8,833 nt of DNA from positions 1 to 8,833 of the forward strand of contig JAKBCB010000132.1 of NCBI GenBank assembly GCA_021808185.1, given 5' to 3'. A program made the position numbers and the translations under genes. The stretch comes from Pseudomonadota bacterium (GTDB lineage: Bacteria; Pseudomonadota; Alphaproteobacteria; Acetobacterales; Acetobacteraceae). The notes beneath the pieces are model-generated. The model made no database searches, was not told the origin of the DNA, and saw only the letters and a list, made by a program, of their open reading frames with translations. Positions 1-6,289 of the stretch are shown here, one piece after another (the first letter of the stretch is position 1; the number at the start of each line of letters is the position of its first letter).

Positions 1-2
1 GT

Positions 3-587
3 CTCGCCGCCCGCGTCCGCGCCGGCACGTTTCGCCCCCGGCGCTTCACCCCGCGCCGAAAGCCCACCCTCCGGAAACAACGCCGCAAGAGTCCGCTGCC
101 GCGACAATTCGGCTGGCTGCTGCCGCTGGTGCCGGAGGCGGTGCAGTATCGCGCGCAACTGGACCACCTGTTGCGCGACCCGGAGATGGACTCACTTCTC
201 GCCGCCGCGCCGGCCGCGATGGCGAGGGTGCTGCGCCCGCTCTGCTGGGCGCTGCGCCTGACGCCTCCGAAGGTGCTGGCCAGCCGCCGCCCCACCGGCC
301 CCGGCATCAGCGCCGGCCCCAGCGCCATCCCCGACCGAAGCTCCCCCCACCGGCCCCCTCGCCGCGCGGCCGGGAAGGCAGCGCCTACTTCACCGCCCCC
401 AGCGTCAACCCCTGCACCAGATAGCGCTGCAACGCCGCGAACATCACGGCCACCGGCAGCGTGGCCAGCAGTGCCGCCAGCATCACCTGGTTCCACTGCA
501 CGCTGTAGCGGCCGGCCACCAGATTCACCACGCGCAGCGTCAGCGTCAGCTTGCTCGGGTCGCGCAGCATGGTCAGGGCCACGGTGA
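3..587 (+). CDS. Partial hypothetical protein, 5' end outside window, 3' end uncertain
   Basis: The frame is open from the window edge, so the N-terminus lies upstream. The first ~40 visible residues are strongly basic. They are followed by a well-formed block (about 105-290) with FGWLLPLVPEAVQY, an LxxLLRDPEM stretch, AAAPAAMARVLRPLCWALRL and TPPKVLA. It looks like the C-terminal part of a small protein family of unknown function seen in Acetobacteraceae-type genomes; this comes from memory of the pattern, with no search run. G/C-rich third positions support coding through about 290. After that the frame becomes low-complexity Arg/Pro/Ala. It stays open to 587, which would run 203 nt into the convergent permease gene ending at 385. 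The true end is probably earlier, either through a frameshift near 285-300 into the frame that stops at 422-424 or through decay of the tail. The gene is trustworthy only up to about 290. Confidence 0.45.
   Translation, partial: LAARVRAGTFRPRRFTPRRKPTLRKQRRKSPLPRQFGWLLPLVPEAVQYRAQLDHLLRDPEMDSLLAAAPAAMARVLRPLCWALRLTPPKVLASRRPTGPGISAGPSAIPDRSSPHRPPRRAAGKAAPTSPPPASTPAPDSAATPRTSRPPAAWPAVPPASPGSTARCSGRPPDSPRAASASACSGRAAWSGPR
350..373. repeat. Degraded palindromic element / possible terminator after ABC operon
   Basis: Arms CCGGCC (350-355) and GGCCGG (368-373) enclose a 12-nt G/C-rich loop, 12 nt past the stop codon of the second permease. There is no T-run on either strand, so intrinsic termination is doubtful. 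The segment GGCCCCCTCGCCGCGCGG starting at 352 closely resembles the left half and loop of the hairpin at 2110-2134, so this may be a decayed copy of the same repeat. Confidence 0.35.
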
Positions 588-1227
588 ACTCGTTCCAGGC
601 GGCGACGAACGTCACGATGGCGGTCACGGAAATCGCCGGGACCGCCACGGGCAGGAAGATCCGCAGCACCGCCCCCGCGCGCGTGCAGCCGTCGATCCAG
701 GCGGCTTCCTCCAGATCGCGGGGGATGGTCGCGAAGTAGGACGCCAGCATCCACACCGCGAAAGCGATGTTGAACGCGCCGTACACGATGATGACGCCGA
801 GCCGCGTATCGACCAGCGTGCCGTCGCCGAACGGCACGGCGGCGGCCATGCGGAACAGCCCCAGCACCAGCAGCACCGGCGAGAGCATCTGCGTCACCAG
901 CAGGAATTGCCGGTACAGCCCTCGGCCGGGAAGCACCAGCCGCGACATCGCGTAGGCCGCCGGCACCGCGACCGCGATGGCCAGGACGGTTGCCATGATG
1001 CTGATGAACAGGCTGTTGAACAGCGCCGTGCCGAAATCCGCCGCCACCCACATGTCGGCGAAATTGCCCCAGGCGATGCGCGAGGGCAGCCAGCTCGGCG
1101 GCCACGCCAGCACGTCCTCGATCGGCTTCAACGCGGTGGAAATCATCACCGCGAATGGAAAGATCACCAACACCACCAGCGGCGCGAGCGCGAGCCAGCA
1201 CCAGAAACTGCGCCGCAGCTTCTTCAC
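385..1227 (-). CDS. Carbohydrate-type (CUT1) ABC importer permease, MalG/UgpE-like
   Basis: This 280-residue inner-membrane permease is the second of two that form the channel of a binding-protein-dependent importer. It starts at GTG 1227, which overlaps the stop of the first permease in a GTGA, and is preceded by a strong Shine-Dalgarno GGGAGGAG (1233-1240) at 5-nt spacing. A longer open frame extends upstream but runs antiphase to the first permease and is rejected. There is a hydrophobic first segment at about residues 8-30 and several further membrane segments. The coupling-helix EAA motif lies at about 173-193 (EEAAWIDGC...LRIFLP), where the ATPase docks, and is followed by AAWNEFTVALTML, typical of MalG relatives. 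Length is normal for the family (~270-290). The substrate cannot be read from the sequence. It is the last gene of the operon and no ATPase gene follows it. Confidence 0.93.
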   Translation of the reverse strand: MKKLRRSFWCWLALAPLVVLVIFPFAVMISTALKPIEDVLAWPPSWLPSRIAWGNFADMWVAADFGTALFNSLFISIMATVLAIAVAVPAAYAMSRLVLPGRGLYRQFLLVTQMLSPVLLVLGLFRMAAAVPFGDGTLVDTRLGVIIVYGAFNIAFAVWMLASYFATIPRDLEEAAWIDGCTRAGAVLRIFLPVAVPAISVTAIVTFVAAWNEFTVALTMLRDPSKLTLTLRVVNLVAGRYSVQWNQVMLAALLATLPVAVMFAALQRYLVQGLTLGAVK

Positions 1228-2156
1228 GCCGGCTCCTCCCGCCCCTGCATGCGCACGTAGATCATGGTGAACACGAACACGATGGCCAGCATCGCCAGCG
1301 ACACCGCCGCCGCGAGCCCCGGGCGGCCGAGATAGAACGCCTGCTCGTACAGATAGGTGACGAGAATATGCGTCGAATTGTCCGGCCCGCCCTTCGTCAT
1401 CACCCAGATGATCGGGAACGAGTTGAACACGTAGATCACGTTCAGCACGATGGCGATGTTGATGAACGGGCGCAGGAGCGGCAGCGTCAGATGCCGGAAC
1501 GACTGCGCGCGGCTCGCCCCGTCGATGGCGGCGGCTTCGTAGATGTCGCCGGGGATGGAACTCAGCCCGCCCAGCAGGATGGTCACGCAGAACGGGATCG
1601 AGACCAGGATGCCGACCGCGATCTCGACCGGGAATGCCGTCTCCGGCCGGGCCATCCACTGCACGTTGCCGCCGAGCAGGCCGAGTTGCTGCAACGTGAC
1701 GTTCACCATGCCGTGATCGCCATCGAACGACCACAGCCAGACGATGGCGGCCATCGACAGCGAGATCGCCCACGGCAGCATCACGATGGTGCGCGCAAGG
1801 CCGCGCCCGTAAAAATCCAGCCGCAGGATCAGCGCCACGGGAATCGCGAGCAGGACGGTGCCGCCGACCACGGCGACGGTCCATTCCAGCGTGCGGATCA
1901 GGGCGGCAAGAAAGTTCGGATCGGCGAAGGCGCGGGAAAAATTAGCCAGCCCCACGAAGCCGCGCACCTGCCCGAAGCGCGATACGTCGGAGAGCGAAAG
2001 GCGCACGATTTCGTAGAACGGGTAGCCGATCACCGCGATGGCGAGCGCCAGACTCGGCAGCACCAGCAGCAGCGGCGCGGCGGCGCGCGAGCGCCGCCGG
2101 CGCCCGCCGGCCCCCTCCCGCGCGGGGAGGGGGCGCACCACCGATGCGTCGTTCAA
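1224..2156 (-). CDS. Carbohydrate-type (CUT1) ABC importer permease, MalF/UgpA-like
   Basis: This is the first permease of the importer, 310 residues if started at TTG 2156. GTG codons at 2141 and 2138 are alternatives, and none has a clear Shine-Dalgarno. The recognisable family sequence begins only at about residue 28 (PLLLVLPSLALAIAVIGYPF, first membrane helix). The preceding stretch RPLPAREGAGGRRRRSR is encoded by the palindrome at 2110-2134 plus an Arg-rich linker, so the N-terminus is unusual. The EAA loop is at 206-226 (YEAAAIDGASRAQSFRHLTLP), followed by FNSFPIIWVMTKGGPDNSTH, a hallmark of this permease group. It lies 10 nt after the binding-protein stop and overlaps the next permease by 4 nt. 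The family call is firm; the exact start is not. Confidence 0.92.
   Translation of the reverse strand: MNDASVVRPLPAREGAGGRRRRSRAAAPLLLVLPSLALAIAVIGYPFYEIVRLSLSDVSRFGQVRGFVGLANFSRAFADPNFLAALIRTLEWTVAVVGGTVLLAIPVALILRLDFYGRGLARTIVMLPWAISLSMAAIVWLWSFDGDHGMVNVTLQQLGLLGGNVQWMARPETAFPVEIAVGILVSIPFCVTILLGGLSSIPGDIYEAAAIDGASRAQSFRHLTLPLLRPFINIAIVLNVIYVFNSFPIIWVMTKGGPDNSTHILVTYLYEQAFYLGRPGLAAAVSLAMLAIVFVFTMIYVRMQGREEPA
1233..1240 (-). promoter_or_regulatory. Ribosome binding site for second permease
   Basis: GGGAGGAG on the minus strand lies 5 nt before GTG 1227, inside the last codons of the upstream permease. It decides the GTG start and suggests translational coupling through the GTGA overlap. Confidence 0.75.
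2110..2134. repeat. REP-like palindromic hairpin at binding-protein/permease junction
   Basis: Arms at 2110-2119 (GCCCCCTCCC) and 2125-2134 are perfect 10-bp complements around a 5-nt GCGCG loop. The element lies about 33 nt downstream of the binding-protein stop and inside the first codons of the MalF-like permease, where it encodes RPLPAREGA. Short palindromes encoding PLPAREG- or PSPRGREG-like peptides are a familiar sign of dispersed intergenic repeats in GC-rich proteobacteria. A partly matching, decayed copy is at 350-373. By analogy with the E. coli malE-malF REP, it could protect the binding-protein mRNA from 3' decay and reduce permease expression; that is inference. Confidence 0.6.
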
Positions 2157-2166
2157 ACGCTTCGAC

Positions 2167-3405
2167 CTACTTGCCCAACGCCTCGTCGGCCTTGGCGGCG
2201 GCGGCTTTCAGGGCTGCGGCCGGCTCGGCCTTGCCGACATAGACCGACTGCACCGCGTCCGAGACGGCCTTCGCCGTGTCTTCCCAGCCGGTCACGGTCG
2301 GCGCGAAATGCGCGCTCGGCAGCAGGTTCACGAAGGTTTGCAGACGCTCGTTGCTGACAAAATACGAATCCGTCGCCTCGCCCTTCGTCGTCGGCAGGAA
2401 GCCCTCGCCCTTGGTGAATTCGATCCGCGGGCCGGGGGTGAACAGGAAGTCGAGGAACTTCCACGCCGCCGCCTTCACCTTGCTGTTCTTGAAAAGCACG
2501 ACCGAGTCGGTCACGGCGTAGGTGGCGCTTTGGGCTTCCTTCGGCACCGGGGCGATGCCGTAGTTCAGCTTCGGCGCTTCGGTCGCGATCTGGTTGATCA
2601 GGAACGGAGCCGTGATCACCATGCCGACGCGGCCCTGCTTGAACAGGTTCTGCAAGTCCTCGCGCGTGTAGTTGGTCACGCCGTCTTCGGTCAGGCCCTT
2701 GTCGATCAGCGACTTGTACATCGTCAGCGCCTTGACGCCGGCATCGGATGCGAACGCCGCCTTGCCGTCCGCGCCCACCACGTCGCCGCCATAGGTCCAC
2801 AATGCGTAGTACCAATATACGTCGGTCTCGATCGCCTTGCCTTGCAGGCCGAACCCGGCGACGCCGGATGCCTTCAGCTTGGCCGCGTCCGCCGCCACGT
2901 CGTCCCAGGTCGCGGGGGGCGCCGCGATGCCGGCTTTCGCGAACAGATCCTTGTTGTAGTACAGGGCGCGCGCCGAGGCCGCGATGGGCAGGCCGTAGGT
3001 CTTGCCGCCGATCTGGCCGGGGGCGAGGAAGGCGCCGATGAAGCGGTCCTTGAACGCCGCGTCCATGTAGCCGTCGAGCGCCTCGGCCTGGTCGTCCTTG
3101 ACGAAATCCAGCAGCCAGCGCGTGCCGATGATCGAGATGTCGGCGTTGGTGCCGCCGGAGATGTCGGTTTGCAGTTTCTGCAGCAGGTTGTCCCAGTTCA
3201 CCACCTCGATCTTGATGTCGATCGTGGGGTTCAACTTGTGGAACTCGGCGGCCATCTTCTCCAGATACGGGCCGGTCTTGTCGCTGTAGTAGGCGCCCGT
3301 GACCCGCACCGTCTCCGCCCGCGCCGCGGATACCAGGGCCGTGGCACCGCACAGCGCCAGCGCCAAAGTCGCGCCGCGCAGGAAAGCCTTCCGTCCGATC
3401 GTCAT
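2167..3405 (-). CDS. ABC importer periplasmic substrate-binding protein (SBP family 1)
   Basis: This 412-residue extracytoplasmic solute-binding protein should capture the substrate and deliver it to the two permeases downstream. The start is ATG 3405, preceded by AAGGGGGG (3413-3420) at 7-nt spacing. The longer frame from 3519 adds 38 residues with no signal character and is rejected. Residues 1-30 form a signal peptide (RKAFLRG, then a hydrophobic ALALCGATALV core, with a cleavage site near AARA/ETV). RKxFLR resembles a Tat motif with Lys for the second Arg, but Sec export is more likely. Family 1 features are VVNWDNLLQKLQTDISGG at about 68-85, DISIIGTRWLLDFV at about 89-102, and ALYYNKDLFAKAGI with PPATWDD at about 147-169. 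Length is typical (~400-430). It is the first gene of the operon. The substrate is unknown; a sugar or sugar derivative is the family default. Confidence 0.93.
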   Translation of the reverse strand: MTIGRKAFLRGATLALALCGATALVSAARAETVRVTGAYYSDKTGPYLEKMAAEFHKLNPTIDIKIEVVNWDNLLQKLQTDISGGTNADISIIGTRWLLDFVKDDQAEALDGYMDAAFKDRFIGAFLAPGQIGGKTYGLPIAASARALYYNKDLFAKAGIAAPPATWDDVAADAAKLKASGVAGFGLQGKAIETDVYWYYALWTYGGDVVGADGKAAFASDAGVKALTMYKSLIDKGLTEDGVTNYTREDLQNLFKQGRVGMVITAPFLINQIATEAPKLNYGIAPVPKEAQSATYAVTDSVVLFKNSKVKAAAWKFLDFLFTPGPRIEFTKGEGFLPTTKGEATDSYFVSNERLQTFVNLLPSAHFAPTVTGWEDTAKAVSDAVQSVYVGKAEPAAALKAAAAKADEALGK

Positions 3406-3412
3406 AACAACG

Positions 3413-3420
3413 CCCCCCTT
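3413..3420 (-). promoter_or_regulatory. Ribosome binding site deciding binding-protein start
   Basis: AAGGGGGG on the minus strand lies 7 nt before ATG 3405. It places the start immediately before the signal peptide and excludes the 38-residue upstream extension. No convincing -35/-10 pair was found in the 116-nt divergent gap 3406-3521. Confidence 0.6.
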
Positions 3421-3521
3421 TGAATTGCCGCGCGACGTTAGCCGCAAACACGGGGCCTGGAAATCCGTCGCCGTGGGCTTATCCTCGGTCGGTGAAATAA
3501 CCAGCACATGGGGAAACAACG

Positions 3522-4094
3522 ATGCGCGCGAGTGTTCTTGCCTGCGGCCTGACCGCCCTGCTGCTCACCGGTGCCGCCGTGCCGACGGACGCGGCCACGA
3601 TGTCCAAGCAGAAGTTCACGCTGACCAGCCCGGACATCAAACCCGGTGCGATGATCGCCGACCAGTTCACCGCCAACAGCTTCGGCTGCACCGGCGCCAA
3701 CACGTCCCCGGCCTTGAGCTGGAGCGGGGCGCCGGAGGGGACGAAAAGCTTCGTGCTGACCGTGTACGACCCGGACGCGCCGACCGGCAGCGGCTTCTGG
3801 CACTGGGTGATGTATAACATCCCCGCCAGCGTCACGAGCCTGCCCGAAGGCGCGGGCGTCGTCGGCAAGGAACCGGCCGGGGCCACGCAGAACGTCACGG
3901 ACTTCGGCGTGCCCGGCTATGGCGGCCCCTGCCCGCCGAAGGGCGACAAGCCGCACCGCTACGTCTTCACCGTCTATGCGGTAAAGACCGACAAGCTGGA
4001 GGTGCCGGCCAACCCGACCGCCGCCGTCGTCGGCTTCGTCACGCACTTCGCCACCATCGGCAAGGCAAGCTTCACCGCCAAATACGCCCGCTGA
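3522..4094 (+). CDS. Exported YbhB/YbcL-type phosphatidylethanolamine-binding (Raf kinase inhibitor-like) protein
   Basis: This is a 190-residue PEBP-family protein. Residues 1-24 look like a Sec signal peptide (MRASVLACGLTALLLTGAAV, cleavage near TDA/ATM), so a periplasmic location is expected. The mature part carries the family signature: DPDAPTGSGFWHW at 83-95, which builds the anion-binding pocket, and YGGPCPPKGDKPHRY at 133-147. Length fits the bacterial subgroup (~150 residues plus signal). Bacterial members bind phosphate-like ligands in the pocket, but their physiological role is generally unknown, so no function beyond the fold is claimed. The start ATG is preceded by GGGGAAA (3510-3516). 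The gene is transcribed divergently from the ABC operon and convergently with the M20 peptidase gene, so it is probably monocistronic. Confidence 0.93.
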   Translation: MRASVLACGLTALLLTGAAVPTDAATMSKQKFTLTSPDIKPGAMIADQFTANSFGCTGANTSPALSWSGAPEGTKSFVLTVYDPDAPTGSGFWHWVMYNIPASVTSLPEGAGVVGKEPAGATQNVTDFGVPGYGGPCPPKGDKPHRYVFTVYAVKTDKLEVPANPTAAVVGFVTHFATIGKASFTAKYAR

Positions 4095-4101
4095 TCGCGC
4101 C

Positions 4102-4131
4102 GCCGCCCCGCGCCGGTCGGCGCGGGGCGGC
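4102..4131. terminator. Strong stem-loop between convergent genes (bidirectional terminator candidate)
   Basis: The perfect 13-bp arms GCCGCCCCGCGCC (4102-4114) and its complement (4119-4131) close a 4-nt loop GGTC. It starts 7 nt after the PEBP stop, and its last base is the last base of the peptidase stop codon on the other strand. No T-tract follows on either strand, so it may act as a strong mRNA 3'-end barrier rather than a classic intrinsic terminator. Confidence 0.65.
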
Positions 4132-5522
4132 TACGCCCGGGCGCGCGCCAGTTCCGGCAATACCGCGGCCCACGCGCGCAAGCCTTCGTCGAAGCTGGAC
4201 AGTCGGAAAAACTCGTTGGGCGCGTGCATGTTCTCGTCGCTGACGGCGTAGGACAGCATCAGCGTCTCCACCCCCAGCGCCTGCTTGACCATGGACGCAA
4301 TCGGCAGCGTGCCGCCGAGGCCCACATGCACCGGCGGCTGCCCATGCACGGCTTCGATCGTCCGGCTGATCGCGGCGAGGAAGGGATCGCCATCCGGCAC
4401 GACATAGGCGGCCGAGCCATCCGCATGGTCCTCGATGGTCAGGTCCGCCCAGCCTGGGCAGTGCGCGCGCAGATGCGCGGCCACGGCGCCCGCGACGTGG
4501 CGCGGCTCCTGGCCGGGGCCGAGGCGGCAGGTGAGTTTCGCGCTCGCCTCGCACGGCACGATGGTCTTGCCGCCGGCGCCCTGGTAGCCGGCGGTCAGGC
4601 CGTTGATCTCGATGGTCGGGCGGAACCAGATCGCCTCCAGCAACGGCACGCCATGCTCCCCCGCGCCGGGCCGCGCGCCGACCTCGGCCAGAAACGCCGC
4701 CTCGTCCAGCGCCAGCGCGTGAATCGCGGCGATGTCGGCATTGCCCGGCCGGCGCAGCCCGGCGAAGAAGCCGGGAACCACCACATGGTTGCGCTCGTCG
4801 TGCAGGCTGGCCAGCAGCCGGCACAGCGCCATCGCGGCATTGCCGACGGCCCCGCCGTAGCGGCCGGAATGCAGATCGTGTGCGGCGGTGCGCAGCCGCA
4901 GCTCCAGCGCGAGGATGCCGCGCAGCGAGGTGTTCACGCTGGCGCGCCCCGCCCGGAACCGCCCGCCATCGGCCGACAGCATCACGTCGCAGGCGAGCAG
5001 CGCGCCGTGCCGCGCGAGGATTTCGGGCAGCGTGCGGCTGCCGCTCTCCTCCTCGCCTTCCAGGAGCACCTTGACGTTGACGGGCAGCGAGCCGCGTACG
5101 GCAAGCCAGCCCTCCAGCGCGGAGAGCGCGATCCAGAGCGGCGCTTTGTCGTCCGAGGCGCCGCGCGCGAAAATACGCCCGTCGCGGATGGTCGGCTCGA
5201 ACGGCGGGGAGTGCCACAGCCCCAGCGGCTCCGGCGGCTGCACGTCGTAGTGGCCGTACAGCAGGATGGTCGGCGCGCCGGGCGCGTCCAGGCGTTCGGC
5301 GAACACGCTGGGGTGCCCGCCGCCTTCCAGCAACCGCACCTTGTCCATGCCGATCCGGGCCAGCCGCCGCAGCAGCAGATCGGCGGCCTCGGCGATGTGG
5401 CCGGCATAGGCCGGATCGGTGGAGACGCTCGGGATGCGCAGGAAGGCGAGAAGCTCGTCGAGCAGGCGGGGCGTCTGGTCGCTCAGCCACGCATCGACAT
5501 CGGACAGCGACTCACCAGGCAT
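4131..5522 (-). CDS. M20-family metallodipeptidase (carnosinase/CNDP-like)
   Basis: This 463-residue cytoplasmic di-zinc hydrolase is expected to cleave dipeptides or related amides. Metal and catalytic residues are visible in order: GHYDVQP at 90-96 (His91 ligand, Asp93 catalytic), GASDDK at 121-126 (bridging Asp), EGEEESG at 155-161 (Glu158 catalytic, Glu159 ligand), Asp185 in SADGG (ligand), DLHSGRYGG at 216-224 (His218, dimer and substrate contact) and HAPNE at 433-437 (His433 ligand). Roles are assigned by analogy with the human CNDP2 pattern. The set is complete and the length is normal, so the enzyme should be active. The substrate may be a dipeptide or N-acyl/carbamoyl compound; the CNDP-like spacing favours dipeptidase. 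ATG 5522 lies inside the last codons of the creatininase-family gene (11-nt overlap), which implies translational coupling. There is no signal peptide. Confidence 0.93.
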   Translation of the reverse strand: MPGESLSDVDAWLSDQTPRLLDELLAFLRIPSVSTDPAYAGHIAEAADLLLRRLARIGMDKVRLLEGGGHPSVFAERLDAPGAPTILLYGHYDVQPPEPLGLWHSPPFEPTIRDGRIFARGASDDKAPLWIALSALEGWLAVRGSLPVNVKVLLEGEEESGSRTLPEILARHGALLACDVMLSADGGRFRAGRASVNTSLRGILALELRLRTAAHDLHSGRYGGAVGNAAMALCRLLASLHDERNHVVVPGFFAGLRRPGNADIAAIHALALDEAAFLAEVGARPGAGEHGVPLLEAIWFRPTIEINGLTAGYQGAGGKTIVPCEASAKLTCRLGPGQEPRHVAGAVAAHLRAHCPGWADLTIEDHADGSAAYVVPDGDPFLAAISRTIEAVHGQPPVHVGLGGTLPIASMVKQALGVETLMLSYAVSDENMHAPNEFFRLSSFDEGLRAWAAVLPELARARA

Positions 5523-6204
5523 CGAGAAGCGCCCGCGTCTCGGCGACCGCCACGTCCCAGATCGCCTGCATCTCCGCGTCGCTTCGCGCCAGCCGGCCGC
5601 CGTAGCTGCCGTCCTCCAGCAGCGTGCGCACCTCGAACGGCGGCAGCGTGCGCACGCGCTCCGGCTCGATCATCGGCTTCTCGCCTTCGGCCGGCGTGGT
5701 CGGCAGGCGGGTCCAGGGGAAGTTTTCCATCCAGTTGGCGTGCGTCGCGTTGGGGTCGGTCGCGACCACGCGTGCCCAGGTGGCCGGCGCCCGCCACCAG
5801 TCGTGGAAGCGCACCCGGCAATCCGGGTTGTCCATCATCCATTCCTGCGTGAGCGAGCCGGCCGAGACATTGCCGCCATGGCCGTTGACCACCAGGATGC
5901 GGCGGAAGCCCGAGCGCTTGAGGCTGTCGAGCAGGTCGCGCATCACGACGGCCAGCGTCTCCACCCGCAGCGTGATGCTGCCGGGGAAGGCGGCGAAGGC
6001 GGGTGCGACGCCGAACGGCAGCGCCGGGAACACCGGGACATTCAGCGGGGCCGCGGCTTCGGTGGCGATCCGCTCGGCCAGGATCGTGTCGGTCAGCAAC
6101 GAGAGGCCGGCGTGTTGCTCGGTGCTGCCGATCGGCAGCACGGCGCGGTCGTCGTGCCGCGCCCAGTCCTCGACCATCTGCCAGTCCATCTCGGCGATTC
6201 GCAT
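5512..6204 (-). CDS. Creatininase-family amidohydrolase
   Basis: This 230-residue protein belongs to the creatininase family of metal-dependent hydrolases, which open cyclic amides or act on related C-N bonds (creatininase, formamidopyrimidine deformylases, MftE). Seen directly: LPIGSTEQHAGLSLLTDT at 23-40, supplying the Glu29/His31/Asp39 metal set, and VNGHGGN at 106-112 with His109. The usual EQHGxHLP is EQHAGLSL here, lacking the second His and one residue shorter. I recognise this as a subgroup variant, so true creatinine activity should not be assumed. ATG 6204 has GGGGGA (6211-6216) 6 nt upstream. It is translationally coupled to the M20 dipeptidase downstream, so the pair probably acts sequentially on one compound (amide ring opening, then dipeptide-like cleavage); this is inference. 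Length is slightly short of typical (~240-260). Confidence 0.9.
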   Translation of the reverse strand: MRIAEMDWQMVEDWARHDDRAVLPIGSTEQHAGLSLLTDTILAERIATEAAAPLNVPVFPALPFGVAPAFAAFPGSITLRVETLAVVMRDLLDSLKRSGFRRILVVNGHGGNVSAGSLTQEWMMDNPDCRVRFHDWWRAPATWARVVATDPNATHANWMENFPWTRLPTTPAEGEKPMIEPERVRTLPPFEVRTLLEDGSYGGRLARSDAEMQAIWDVAVAETRALLDAW

Positions 6205-6206
6205 GC

Positions 6207-6233
6207 GGCATCCCCCATGGCGGGGTGCATGCC
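6207..6233 (-). promoter_or_regulatory. Possible hairpin covering creatininase-family ribosome binding site
   Basis: On the minus strand GGCAT (6229-6233) can pair with ATGCC (6207-6211), and ACCCC/GGGG can pair inside it around a GCCAT loop, leaving a small bulge. The Shine-Dalgarno GGGGGA (6211-6216) of the creatininase-family gene would be buried in the stem. No ligand-binding or attenuator structure is recognisable, so any regulatory role is a guess. Confidence 0.3.
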
Positions 6234-6289
6234 CACGCCTGCGCGCAGCTTCCCATGGATCGGAGGCACGTCAATAGGCGCGCGGCGGA

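Noticed and set aside
1155..2357. Plus-strand frame of 400 codons across the permease genes
   Set aside because: Composition is Arg/His/Gln/Asp-rich low complexity, typical of the antisense of GC-rich membrane-protein genes. The minus strand carries clear permease motifs.
3370..3400. Tat export signal in the binding protein
   Set aside because: RKAFLR resembles the twin-arginine motif but has Arg-Lys rather than Arg-Arg, and a Sec-type core and cleavage site explain it.
2038..3423. Plus-strand frame of 461 codons over the binding-protein gene
   Set aside because: It has no domain pattern and is antisense to a well-supported binding protein with signal peptide and family motifs.
3406..3519. 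38-residue N-terminal extension of the binding protein
   Set aside because: The signal peptide and a good ribosome binding site start at 3405; the extension would bury the signal peptide and span the divergent promoter gap.
4224..5852. Plus-strand frame of 542 codons over peptidase and creatininase-family genes
   Set aside because: It is an antisense shadow; catalytic motifs of both enzymes are intact on the minus strand.
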